Below, piece by piece: positions 11,133-21,740 of a stretch of 64,000 bases of DNA. A program made the translations under genes and the position numbers. The DNA comes from Protopterus annectens (Eukaryota; Chordata; Ceratodontiformes; Protopteridae): positions 577,519,165 to 577,583,164 of the forward strand of contig NC_056749.1 in the NCBI RefSeq assembly GCF_019279795.1, given 5' to 3'. The notes below the pieces were generated by a model, which worked only from the letters and a program-made list of their open reading frames with translations, did no database searches and had not been told where the DNA came from. The stretch's first letter is position 1, and each line of letters opens with the position of its first letter.

Positions 11133-12207
11133 TTTCCTCTAGTCTTCCCAAACAAGTTTTGGATGTTCTTTTGGAAGCTAGACGGCCTAGCACTAGGAAA
11201 TCCTATGCCTCTAAATGGAAGAGGTTTTCTATTTGGATGCAGGCCGAGGCTCTGATCCTCAGGTTCCTGATCTCTCCTCTATTTTGCTTTACCTTCGAAC
11301 TTTTATCTAAAGGACTTTCCTTTTCTTCCATTAAGATTCATGCTTCTGCTATCTCTGCATTTCAGTTCTGATCCTCCTGTTTTTCACATCCTTTGGTGAA
11401 GCAGTTCTTGAGAGGGCAAAGAATTTGCGGCCTCCAAGGACCCCTCCTGTCCCTGCCTGGGATCTTAATTATGTTTTAGAAAAACTTACTTTGCCTCCTT
11501 TTGAGCCTGCTGCATCTTCAGATATTAAGTTTCTATCCTGGAAGACTGTTCTTTTGTTAGCATTGACCTCTGCCAGAAGGGTCTCAGAGTTGCAAGCTCT
11601 CATGGCTGTGGAACCATACCTTATTTTCCATCAGGACAGAGTATCCTTGAGGACCAATCCTACTTTCATGCCTAAGGTGATTTCGAAAGTGGCTTTAAAT
11701 CAGACAATTCACCTTCCTACTTTCTTTCCAAATCCTCAAAATAAAGGGGAAAGGATTTTGCATTCATTGGATGTGCACAGACAGTTACGATTTTACTTGG
11801 ACAAGACTAAAGATTTCAGAAAGTCTAACCAATTGTTTGTTTCCTTTGCCTCCAGTTCTCTTGGAAAACCTATTTCTAAACAAACTATTTCCAAATGGAT
11901 TGCTTATGGAATCAGATTTTGTTACACTCATCATGGGAAACAGTTTCCAGGGACCATTAGAAGTCATTCTACTAGAGCAGCTGCTACTTCTACAGCTTTC
12001 CTCAGAGGAGTCCCTACCAAGGATATCTTGGAAGCTGCCACTTGGAGTTCTGTGCATACTTTTTCCAAGCACTACAATCTCCCTTGTTTTCTAAGTCTAG
12101 GGCAGGCTTTGCCTCTGCTGTCTTGCAGGGTATTCTTGCCTCCCCTTCTTCTATCTAAAGCCTCCTCCCCTTCTACACTGCTTTGGGATTCCACCCTACA
12201 GTTATGA
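11102..12207 (+). pseudogene. DIRS tyrosine recombinase (phage-integrase fold)
   Basis: The N-terminal core-binding part is readable at 11102-11371 (SSLPKQVLDVLLEARRPSTR, KSYASKWKRF), in a frame overlapping the end of the RNase H ORF as in other DIRS elements. A one-base frameshift near 11371-11425 leads into a 260-codon open stretch (from 11425). That stretch keeps the catalytic residues: R51 in TSARRVSEL, H181-S-T-R184, H211 after W207 in AATWSSVH, and the nucleophile Y217 in FSKHYN. The C-terminal half is therefore catalytically complete by motif. The enzyme would join the circular DIRS DNA into the genome. Only the frameshift clearly inactivates it. Confidence 0.88.
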
Positions 12208-12300
12208 CTGCAACAGTGAAACACGAAGAACATAGTACAGTTGTGTACACCTACCATAAATGTAGATGTTCGAGTGTCTTCACTGTTGCAGTCGGGATTT
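12193..12300 (+). repeat. DIRS internal complementary region with central dyad
   Basis: Bases 12193-12233 are the reverse complement of the element's left end (7129-7168). Then comes a short core (about 12234-12265, containing GTTGTGTACACCTACCATAA), followed by a second arm 12266-12294 that resembles the left end in direct orientation (ATGTTCGAGTGTCTTCACTG). The two arms are themselves inverted copies. In DIRS elements this region is thought to template closure of the circular intermediate. Confidence 0.85.
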
Positions 12301-12395
12301 CCCTCCCTCCTATCCCCTCTTTTTCTCTTATTTGTGGTGTATTTGTGTTTCCTTGTTGGATTCATTTTTGATTTGTTGGGGATTTCTGACATCTA

Positions 12396-12514
12396 GGGCA
12401 AGAAAGGCTGGAGAAGATGGCGTCGGCTGACGGCTATGTACCAAGGCGTACTGACGTCAGGATACTAGCTTATACAGCCGACGCCGGACCCAGACTTTGG
12501 GATTCTGGCCGACC
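12396..12514 (-). repeat. DIRS right inverted terminal repeat, outer end lost
   Basis: It is the reverse complement of 7194-7312 with few mismatches, including the shared GCGTCGGCTGACGGCTATGT block. The counterpart of 7129-7193 is absent. A TTATATATATATATAA-like filler (12515-12529) joins the repeat to CR1 sequence. Confidence 0.88.
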
Positions 12515-12598
12515 TTATATATATATATAAACCTGTGGATATAGCAAACCAGCTGGCTGACAGGTTCAGTGAAAACTTCACTTCCCTGTCCCCACCAC

Positions 12599-13577
12599 TG
12601 TTAGTGTGTTCAGCAGTGAATAAAAGATTGAAATTAATTCTGTTGTAAGTATGCTGAAAGATGAAGCATATAATAAAAAGTTTGCTTGAATGTAGGTATA
12701 GAGTTTAGTAATGTAAAATGGGCATCCATATTATATGTATAACAGACAGGCTTCTCCTCTTTACAGCATCAGAAAAAAGCCTAAAAAGCAATTCTGGAAA
12801 GCAGGTATTACATGCTTTTCTCATGTGTGCAGATCTATTAATGGACACAAGATATTTCCTGAGCAGTTTGGTACTCACATATGTTTCCTTACAGATTTCT
12901 GTCAATGGATATGTTCTTACATGTTTTCCTCAAGATATTTTCTAAAACACGTTTGTCACAATATTAAGAAAAACTTGACATAATTCCTCACAGATAAATG
13001 GACATGGCTTTTTATAGAATCAACAGAAAACAATTCTCAAAGGCAAATTCTCACATCAGCAGAAGTGCTTAAATGGTTTCACAAAAGAACAATAGAAAAT
13101 TCTAAAAACAGACATTATGTGATTTCCCACAAAAGCTCAAAAAAGATACCAAGAGAAAAAACAGGATTTGAAGTGTGTGACAGAAGGGTATATAAGACTT
13201 TATACTAAACTATGTTAGAGGTATTTTGTAGGAACTTAGGTTCTGAGGTAACTGGAGAATGGAAAGCCATAAATCCATCATCTGTATCAGTTGTGAAGGA
13301 AAAAATTTGCACATTAAATTTGTAAACTACAGTTGTACATATTGGTTATAAAAATAAGTTATTTATTAGTAACTGTGCTTATAGTGAAATACGTAGTATT
13401 GTGCTGCAAAATATATTTCTTTATCAGTGTGCAATTTGGAAGGCTTGACAGATGCAGTCATGCAAAACTCTGTGTCTCTGATTCAGCAGTAAACAGCCAG
13501 CAAGAATTTGTGTCCAGTCCAGCAAGTTCCAGTACAGCACAGCACAGAACCAGCACCTACATAAATTAAAATTTTCA
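12599..13577 (+). repeat. 5' LTR
   Basis: Direct repeat of 17071-18037, bounded by TG and CA. It holds AATAAAA near 12671 and several TATA-like tracts. It is about 12 bases longer than the 3' copy because of scattered indels. Confidence 0.85.
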
Positions 13578-13578
13578 A

Positions 13579-13596
13579 TGGTGACCCTAGCCTGTA
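13579..13596 (+). promoter_or_regulatory. Putative tRNA primer-binding site
   Basis: TGGTGACCC begins one base after the 5' LTR. From memory of tRNA 3' ends, the best fit is tRNA-Trp, whose complement starts TGGTGACCCC; the remaining bases fit poorly, as expected in an old copy. Confidence 0.5.
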
Positions 13597-13943
13597 TCCA
13601 AACACAGGGGGAGTGATGTGATGCTTTGTATAAGGTCACTTCAGTAAAAGCACAGCAACTAACATTTATGTGGAATACTTCAGTTTTCTACAGTTTCTAT
13701 AGCTTGCAAAAGTACAGTTTCTCAGATGTCTGAATCCAGAGTGAGACTGCAGTGCAGGAAAGTGAGCAGTGCCATAACATTCTCCAGGAAAAGTAAACAG
13801 CAAAGTGCAAGACTGAAACTGCCATTTTTGTTTTACCAACTTCCCAAGTGACTACAGAGACTTTTCAACCATCTACAGTAAAGCAGCCTGGCTACCTGCC
13901 TCTCTGTTGACTGGTAAGAATTTTTTTCTGTATTACATACAGT

Positions 13944-14186
13944 ATGGATGCCAGTAGAGGTAATAATAATAACAGAATACAGTGTTGGGATATACAGCAT
14001 ATTAGCAAATGTAAAACATTAAGACAAGTTGATAGTAAGGCATTATTCAAATGGATTACCATATTTGACTGTTATCTCAAAGAAAACCATGTGTGGTATG
14101 ACACATTTTTTTTGTGTAAATCATATGAAATGGCTTTCTGTGTAAAATGTCATAAAATACAGTGCATGCCATTATTCAAAGGTTAG
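13944..14186 (+). CDS. Unrecognised small ORF in the LTR element
   Basis: An 80-codon open frame starts with MDASRGNNNN and is lysine- and cysteine-containing (AFCVKCHK, two CxxC-like spacings near the C-terminus). I do not recognise it. Its position shortly after the primer-binding site is where gag would begin, and a further open piece follows at 14236-14475. It may be a gag remnant or chance. Confidence 0.25.
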   Translation: MDASRGNNNNRIQCWDIQHISKCKTLRQVDSKALFKWITIFDCYLKENHVWYDTFFLCKSYEMAFCVKCHKIQCMPLFKG

Positions 14187-14235
14187 ACTGTGCAGACAAA
14201 TGTTTTAATGGTAAAAAAAAACAGAAAACGTTAAT

Positions 14236-14620
14236 ATGCTTACATTATATTCAGATGTTGAACAGTTATGTCCTGTCACCACATGTGAAAGGTTTATTTC
14301 AGAGTTACAACAGTCAAATCAGTCATTGACAGAACCTCTGTTACATTTTATTACAAAAAAATGTAATAAACTTCTAAAAGACAGACGCAAGGAGTTCAGG
14401 AAGTTTAGACAAGTTATACAAACATTTTTTTCAAAAGTGCATAGGAGTTTTAGATTCAGTAGAACAGGTTATTGAAAAATATCAGGAAGACCTTGCTGCA
14501 TCACAGGAAACTCTTGAACAGCAGTTATAGGGTAAAGAAAATAAATTAGCTGAACTGACAGAGCCTGACTTCCTGCATACAACAGCTGAGCTTAAGAAGA
14601 CATTGTAAAAGAGCAGGAAA
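14236..14620 (+). pseudogene. Possible coiled-coil remnant in the LTR element
   Basis: Codons 14236-14475 (RFISELQQSNQSL, LLKDRRKEFRKFRQ) and, after a frameshift, 14450-14530 (VEQVIEKYQEDLAASQETLE) and 14536-14606 (ENKLAELTEPDF) have the charged, leucine-spaced look of a coiled coil. The pieces are separated by a frameshift and stops. A structural (gag-like) origin is a guess from position and composition; no family was recognised. Confidence 0.3.
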
Positions 14621-17054
14621 CTACAGTTAATCTGTACAAAAAAGCATATTTTACAATATGTTTATGTTTTGAAAATGGTTAAGCATACATGGCAGGATCT
14701 GCTATATGGACAAATCATTCTCAAATGTTTTACTTTCATTTAGTTAAAGCAAGGCATTTATCAGTACTACATTAAAGTAGAGCATATGACTGCCATTCTC
14801 ATAGCACAGTCAAAAGGTAAACAAAACTGTTCTAGTGCATAAAAATCAAATGAGAAGAGTTAATAACAGTAAAGATCTGAAGTCACAAGACTGACATGCA
14901 TGTATTTTCTTTTCATCTAAAATGCATCTGTTAAAATGCTCAAGAATGAAAGACAGACAAATATAAATAATGTAAATATAAACATTTTAGTTAAGCCAAT
15001 ATCTATTTTGTTTTTATATTTTTTTATAATTGTATAGTAACACCATACCAAACAGCTAAAAGCTCTGACAGACAATTTAAAAAAAATAATAAAATCACAG
15101 ATGATATTAGTCAAGCAGTCCTGCAGTTAAATAAAAAAATACTGAAATCCAAGTAAAAAAATATGTAAGCTAATTGTAAAATAATGTCTATTATGTAGTA
15201 TAAATGCATAGTTATGCAAATCACAAATATACTCAGTGTTTTACAACTGCATTCTAATACCAAGCTGCAAGTGTATTAACATATGATTAAAAGAAAAATG
15301 CTAAAAGAGTTAACTATGGTCTACAGAGTCTAAAATGTGAGCTCAGACCTTCCCAGGCTGGATAAATAGTTACAGGAAATGCTGGGCAGGGAAAAAAAAA
15401 AGACCGATTGCCAGACAAGTGGCTTGAGTTTTTCTAAAACATTATTGTTATTAAAACATAATTGTTAAATGTTCACATGCAGCACTATTTGGTAATTGTA
15501 ATAAAATGTCACAATTGTGCATACATGTCACTAATAATCTGTTTGCAGGTAAATGTTAAAAGTAAAAAAAACTCACTTACATCAAGTACATCCAGCAGAT
15601 GGGCAATAATATACATACAATTCAAATAACTTAAGCTTGAGGGTACAAATAACTACTAGTAGTAGTAGACAGCAAAGACAACAGAAAAAATATATTCTGT
15701 CATTAGAAATAGCCAAAAAATGATCAAATCAGACAAAGGTCCATAGTTTGTTAACCTAATAAAGCAAATGTATAACCAAAGTGTTGGGCTGGCATACATT
15801 CTATTCTCACAGCATAAAGCAAATAAACAATATTGCAATATTACAGGGGGAGGGGTACTTTCTCAGTTTTACACTGACTGTATAAGCAGTACTGCAAAAG
15901 GGTCTAAAAGAAAGCTACAGGTTTCAACATGTTAAACTATACTTGAGAGAGAATAAAGATATGTAAAAAATGAGCAAGATTGGTCACTATTTTTAATATG
16001 TTTTTGGCAAGACAATGTTGGTATGCAAAAAGCATAAATGTTTCTAATTGTTGGGTATGTAGTTGCCTCTGGTGGCAATTCCACTAAATACTTCTAAAGA
16101 GACATAAGAATTTTCCAAGAGTTTGCTTGATGTTAATGTTAATAAATTTGTAGATTAGACTAAATGTATTTTACAGTCTTTGTATGTACAAATACAGAAG
16201 AATTCAGTACAAATGAAATTTAAAAAAATGGGGCCAGGGTACCTACTAGATTGAAATGCATGAGTAGCAAACAGTCTGTATAAATATATACTGTATAAGA
16301 ACATGCTGTAAAGTAACAAGTTCAAAAGTAATTTGTCAAGTTGTAATTTTATCACTAATTGCAATTTTATCACTGGTTTGTGGACCATAATTTTATCCAT
16401 ACCAGTATTGGTTACCCCAGTTAGAGGAAAATTATTTTAAAATATTGTACTCATACAGCTAATGGACTAATATATAAACAGCATTCTTCAGTGTATAAAC
16501 CATGTTTTTTGTAAATCCTCAAGTATTAAAAACCCAGTTCAAAACTTTAAGATTTTCACTTCACTGTCAACTAGAGTGTATGGGCAGTTTAGAGATATGA
16601 CCACAAAGTTATGGTTAAAATGACATTGAAACTATATTTATAGTACTAAATATTTGCAGTAGCACACAGTTCTTGTCTCTTATAGATATTAGTCTATCTC
16701 TAATCTTTTAGAATAAAATAAGCAATAAAAATAAACAGTTAATTCAACAGTTGCAAAGAGTTAATAAAATAGTTCTAAGTCATAAATTAAATTCTGTGAT
16801 TGCAAAAGAATAAAATCAAGTTAAAAAATAAAACTAAAGCAGACACAGCTCATAACTGATGGGATATTTTCACAGAATGGATTGCAAAAGAAAAAGTTGT
16901 TAGATACATTCAGTTTTGGTAGTAATACTTGATATCATTGTATTAACTGTGTAAAATTGCATTTTGACTTGTATCAAAAATAGACTAAAGGTTTTGTTTC
17001 CTAATGTGTTTTCTGTATAATCTGACAAAACATACATATTAATATAAACTGTTT
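14621..17054. other. AT-rich internal region of LTR element, no coding signal
   Basis: About 2.4 kb of AT-rich sequence between the last coding-like piece and the purine tract. I see only short random open frames and no pol motifs in six frames. It may be the filler of a non-autonomous element, or pol decayed beyond recognition. Confidence 0.6.
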
Positions 17055-17070
17055 TAAAAATAGAGGGAAT
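17055..17070 (+). promoter_or_regulatory. Polypurine tract
   Basis: AAAAATAGAGGGAAT lies directly before the TG of the 3' LTR, the position where plus-strand DNA synthesis is primed in LTR elements. Confidence 0.65.
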
Positions 17071-18037
17071 TGTTAGTGTGTGTTCAACAGTGAATACAAG
17101 ATTGAAATTAATTCTCTTGTAAATATGCTGAAAGATAAAGCATAGAATAAAAAGTTTGCTTGAATATAGGTGTAAAGTTTAGTAATGTAAAATGGGCATC
17201 CATACTATATGTATAACAGACAGGCTTCTCTTCTTCACAGCATCAGAAAAAAAGCCTAAAAAGCAATTCTGGAAAGCAAGTATTACATGTTTTTCTCAAG
17301 TTTTTAGATCTATTAATGGACACAAGATATTTCCTGGCTCTCACAGATGTTTCCTTACAGACTTTTGTCAATGGACATGTTTTTAATTGTTTTCCTCAAG
17401 ATATTTTCTAAAAGGCATGTTTGTCACAATATTAAGAAAAGCTTAATATAATTCCTCACAGATAAATGGACATGGCTTTTTATAGAATCAACAGAAAATT
17501 CTAAAAGGCAAATTCTTACATCAGCAGAAGTGCTTAAATGGTTCACAAGAGAGCAATAGAAAAATCTTAAAGCAGACATTACGTGATTTCCCACAAATGC
17601 CCAAAAAAGATACCAAGAAAAACAGGATTTGAAGTGTGTGACAAAAAAGGTATACAAAACTTTATACTAAATAATGTTAGAGGTATTTTGTCCAAGGTAA
17701 CTGGAGAATGGAAAGCCATAAATCCATCGTCCATAACAGTTGTGAAGGAAAAATGTTGCACATTAAATTTGTAAATTACAGTCATACGTCTTGTTTGTTA
17801 TAAAAAAATAAGTTTTTTATTAGTAACCGTGCTTATAGTGAAATAGTATTGTGCTGCAAAATATATTTCTTTATCAGTGTGCAATTTGGAAGGCTTGACA
17901 GATGCAGTCATGCAAAACTCTGCGTCTCTGATTCAGCAGTAAACATCTAGCAAGACTTTGTCTTAAGAAGACTTTGAGTCCAGCCAGCAATTTCCAGCAC
18001 AGCACAGAAGCAGCACCTACATAAATTAAAAATTTCA
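17071..18037 (+). repeat. 3' LTR
   Basis: Direct repeat of 12599-13577, bounded by TG and CA, followed by ACCAG and then resumed CR1 ORF2 sequence. Confidence 0.85.
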
Positions 18038-19665
18038 ACCAGATATACCCCAAAGCATCCCTAACACCTGTTCCCCACCTAGTATTTCCAAGGCACAGGT
18101 CTTAAATGCCCTCTCCAATGCCAAAAACACAACTCTATGGGACCAGACAACATGCTAGGCTGTTTTCTACATGGGTTAAAATTGGAATTACCATCACCAT
18201 TGAGTACAATTTTCAATCACAGCCTAAGCACTGGCTTCATCCCAGCAAAATGGAAAACAGCTACCATCATCCCTTTGAACAAAGGGGGTGCATTCACAGA
18301 CCCCAAGAACTATAGACCCATTAGCTTGCCAGCCTTATCTGCAAGACCATGGAACAAATCATCATGGACTTTATTATATATAGGAACTCTCCAAATGCTT
18401 GACCCCACCCAGTTTGGCTTTGTCAAGGGGGGATCATGTCTGTTAAACTTGGTGGACTTCTTTACGATAGTCACCAAAGCCCTAGGCATGGGTAAATCTG
18501 TGCATATCACCTACCTAGACTTATCCAAGGCCTTTGACACAATCCCCCACTCAGACATCATTGACAAACTCACCCAGCTGGATATCAACCCATATATTGT
18601 CAGGTGGATTGCAAGCCGGCTCACTGACAGAACTCCTATGGTCAAAATACAGGACTCCACCTCCTTCAGCAAACCTGTAACTAGTGGTGCTCCACAGGGA
18701 TCGATTCTGGGACCCCTACTATTTGGAATCTACTTCTCCGAAGTATAGGCTAAAGCTAAAGGACTGTGGCTGATAAAGTTTGCTGATGGCAGCAAACTGG
18801 TAGTGATCATTGAAACCCCTAGCAATGTCAACATCCTGCAAGAAGGTCTTACGCAGACTGACTGGTGTCAAATTCAAGGTCTTAAACTTAATGCAAAAAA
18901 AATGCATCATCATCCCCTTTGGCAAGGGTGATGTTCCTGTAAACTACCACATCAATAGCAATACCCTAAGCACAAAGTCAGTTGTGAGAGATCTGGGCAC
19001 ACAGGTTGACAGCAACCTTAACTTTGATCACCATGTCTGCACAGTGGTAAGAAGGGTATTTTATATTGTTCATCTCATAAGTAAGGGCATTGCCTTCAGA
19101 AAAAAGAGGTTATAACCCCCCTGCACTCTTCCCTCATCAGGCCAATAATGGAGTAGAATGGCCCCTTTAATATGTTCCTTTCCAAACACCTGCAGCAATT
19201 GGAGAGACCACAAAGGTTCCTTGCAAAGAAAATTCGGGGTCTTCAAGACCTGTCTTATGCGGACAGACTGAAATCATTGTCACTTTACTCTGTGTTGTAC
19301 AGACTGCTCAGAGGCAACCTGTGCTTTGTATATAGAGCAATCTCTGACCCAGCTTTAATGGAAATACTGCACATTCACAAGTCAAATGGCACACGGGGCA
19401 CTCACTCAAAGGACCTTAACCTGGTATTTGATATCAACAGAAGTTGCTGGAGAGACAGATTTGTCTCTGAGGTTGCCCTACCTTTGGAATAAACTTCCTA
19501 TTCATGTAAAACAAAGCCCATCCTTGGCTCTATTTAAGCATAATTTGGATGACTGGATGGGTAACCAGAAATTCACCCAGGGGGTTCCACTTTTGTCTCT
19601 CTTAGGGGCAATACGAGCTGATTTTAGTGTCTGGTTGAACCTGCCTAGGCTTGTAAGTGCCCTGG
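18038..19665 (+). pseudogene. CR1 ORF2 reverse transcriptase (3' part of interrupted copy)
   Basis: CR1 coding resumes right after the LTR element. It covers ISKAQVLNALSNA, then in 18137-18748 LSTIFNHSLSTGFIP, NYRPISLPAL, DPTQFGFVKGGSCL, TYLDLSKAFDTIP and SGAPQGSILGPLLFG. A TAG follows at 18747 and the catalytic FADD reads FADG (near 18781), so two separate changes kill it. The thumb and C-terminal domain run on in shifting frames (VVRDLGTQVDSNL near 18990, RPQRFLAKKIRGLQDL near 19210, DPALMEILHIHKSNG near 19350) to about 19665. Confidence 0.85.
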
Positions 19666-19700
19666 GGCCGTTAGCTCAGTAACCTCTTATGCTCCTATGA

Positions 19701-21225
19701 ATCACTAATCAACTGGAGCCTTTAGTCAGGATTTTGTGCCCAATAAATGGAAGATGGCCACAGTCATCCCCCTGCACCAAGGAGGTCCAACCACTGGTCT
19801 AGGTAACTACAGGCCTATAAGTCTTACCAGCCTCATATGTAAGGCCATGGAAAGAATCATCATGGACATGATAATGAGGACATATGTAACCTACAAACAC
19901 TAGATCCATCACAGTTCGGCTTTGTTAAAGGAAGGTCATACCTATTAAATCTGGTGGACATTTTGATAGGATCACCAAAACATTGGATGAAGGTAAGAAT
20001 GTGCAACCAGCTTACATCAACAAGGCCAAGGCATTTGATACAATACCATACTGAGGCATTATAGACAAGCTCACTAAATTAGGAATAAACTCTTTATCAC
20101 CCGCTGGCTAGCCATATGCTTACTAATAGGACCCAGGAGGTCAAAATAGTTGAGGACACCACCAAGAGGTCAGTCACTAGAGGAGTCTCCCAGGGCTTAG
20201 TACTGGGCCCACTTTCTCTTAAATGGAAGCAAATCCTGATGGTTTATGGCTGACCAAGTTTGCAGATGATCGTAAGCTGGGGGTTATCATAGACTCCCCT
20301 ACAGACACTAGCATTCTTCAAGAAGGTCCATCTCTGACTAACAAATGGTGCCAAAGCCATGGTCTTAAACTCAAAGCTAAGAAATACATAATTGTACCCT
20401 TTGGGAAGTCAACCATCCCAGCTAATTACCACGTTGGTAATACTTCCCTAAAAGTCGACCCAGTGGTCAGGGATCTGGGTACACACACAGACATAAACTT
20501 TCCTTTGACTACCATGTGGCCACAGTGGTAAGGAAATTATTTTATGCTGGGCAACTAATAAATAAGGACATGGCATCTAGGTCCAAACAGGTCATTATCC
20601 CACTGTACTCCTCCCTTATCAGACCAGTCATAGACGACAATGCTCCCTTTGGTATGTATCTGACCAGGCATATGCAGCAACTAGAGCGACCTCAGAGGTT
20701 TCTTACAAAAAGAATACAAGGTATAACAAGTCTGCCTTATGCAAAGCACCTTAAAGCCCTTTCCCTCTACTCAGTCTCCAATAGATTGCTGAGGGATGGT
20801 CTATGCCTGGCTTACAAAGCATCTGCAAACTCCACACTCATCTCCTTTATATTTGTAAGTCAAAGAGCACTAGAAATGCAAGGTCTAAGGACCTGAGTTT
20901 TCTCTGTGACTTAAACAGAACATGCTGGAGGGACAGATGTGTCCCAGAGAGTGCCCCTCCTATCGAACCGGGTTTCCATGCATGTGATGCTGAGTTTGTC
21001 TGTTACCCAGTTTAAGTACAACCTAGACCAGTGATTGTGGAGTAGAACATTTACACTGGGCCTGGCACCCATGTCTCTTATAGACAGAGGTAGCTTAAAA
21101 ATGCCTAGCCTTCAATGTTCTATTTCGATACAGGCATCATCACTCTTTTGGGAAAACTTGGCTAAGCTTAAAAAGTACCCCCCCCAGTCGGGTCATTAGC
21201 CTAGTAACAGTCTACGAACATGAAT
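19701..21225 (+). mobile_element. CR1 LINE, 3' half (RT to 3' end)
   Basis: It begins in the middle of the RT (STGAFSQDF, NKWKMATVIPLHQGG, GNYRPISLTSLI). It continues through SQFGFVKGRSYL-like, KFADDRKLGVII (20258-20290, FADD intact), VVRDLGTHTDINF, RPQRFLTKRIQGITSLPYAK and the C-terminus near 21015. The 3' end (ATTAGCCTAGTAAC, near 21197) resembles other CR1 ends here. Its first residues follow directly on the last residues of the fragment ending at 5022, which suggests one copy split by the 5023-19700 insertion. Frameshifts occur at several points. Confidence 0.75.
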
Positions 21226-21239
21226 GACCACAATGCTTT

Positions 21240-21740
21240 CTCACCAAGAAAATCAGCTGCCTAAGTAAAAAAAAAAAAAAAAGTACACTGACCATCAAAG
21301 CCTTGTCCTTCCCACCATCATACAACCTACTGAAAGTAGATCTCTGCCTTGTGTACAGAGCCTCGACAGGTTTTATCCTGTTTGATGTACTGCTCATTCA
21401 CAAGTCCAATGGTGGTATAAACACCCGCTCAAGACATCTTATTCCCTTCTGCAACATAAACAGAACATGTTAAAGGGATAGCTGCAAATCACAGAGAAAC
21501 CCACTCTTTTGGTACTGTCTTCCTCAATGCATAAAGCAAAGTATTTTCCTTACTCTGTTCAAATGTAATCTTGATGAATGGATGGGAGACCACAGTTTCA
21601 CACTTGGTTTAACACCCTTGTCCCTTTTAGATAGGGGTTTATTCATATTTCAATTGCAAGGGCTAAATATTTCATGGGAATGCAAGGCTAGGCTTATTAT
21701 CATGGCTCAATAGCCTAGTAAATTTGTAAGAGCCACTGCT
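21240..21740 (+). mobile_element. CR1 LINE 3'-terminal fragment
   Basis: A run of A's (21267-21282) is followed by the CR1 C-terminal region: DLCLVYRASTGF-like near 21345, LLIHKSNGG near 21390, NLDEWMGDHSFTLG near 21570, then the 3' end near 21715 (AATAGCCTAGTAAATT). Several stops are present. Confidence 0.65.

Larger units (their letters stand above)
7129..12514 (+). mobile_element. DIRS-type tyrosine-recombinase retrotransposon, nearly complete
   Basis: The element has the classic DIRS layout: left inverted repeat, gag-like ORF, RT/RNase H, tyrosine recombinase overlapping the RNase H end, an internal complementary region (12193-12300), then the right inverted repeat. The repeats 7194-7312 and 12396-12514 are near-perfect reverse complements. 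The outermost 65 or so bases of the right repeat are missing, replaced by a short TA-rich filler (12515-12529). The left end could begin a few bases earlier, near 7122. The body is noticeably less AT-rich than its flanks. Reading frames carry only a handful of lesions, so this is a fairly young insertion. Confidence 0.9.
12599..18037 (+). mobile_element. LTR retrotransposon without recognisable pol, inserted in CR1
   Basis: Two direct repeats of about 970 bp (12599-13577 and 17071-18037) start with TGTTAGTG and end in TTTCA or TTTTCA. Next to the first is a primer-binding-like TGGTGACCC; just before the second is a purine-rich AGAGGGAAT. The flanks ACCAC (12594-12598) and ACCAG (18038-18042) look like a 5-bp target duplication with one change. 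CR1 sequence continues across the insertion. The internal 3.5 kb is AT-rich and shows no protease, RT, RNase H or integrase motifs. The LTRs differ by many substitutions and indels, so the insertion is old. It is probably a non-autonomous element; whether it derives from an endogenous retrovirus or a gypsy-type element cannot be told. Confidence 0.85.
5023..19700 (+). mobile_element. Near full-length CR1 LINE, interrupted by a DIRS and an LTR element
   Basis: The CR1 parts are 5023-7128 (5' UTR, ORF1, endonuclease), about 12530-12598 (ORF2 linker) and 18038-19700 (RT and 3' end). They are collinear with the uninterrupted CR1 at 3430-5022 and with the 3' copies at 19701-21225 and 55482-56300. 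The DIRS element at about 7129-12514 and the LTR element at 12599-18037 lie between them. Roughly 340 bp of linker expected between about 7128 and 12530 is missing. The 3' end (CTCCTATGAA near 19690-19699) resembles the ends of the other CR1 copies here. Confidence 0.75.
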
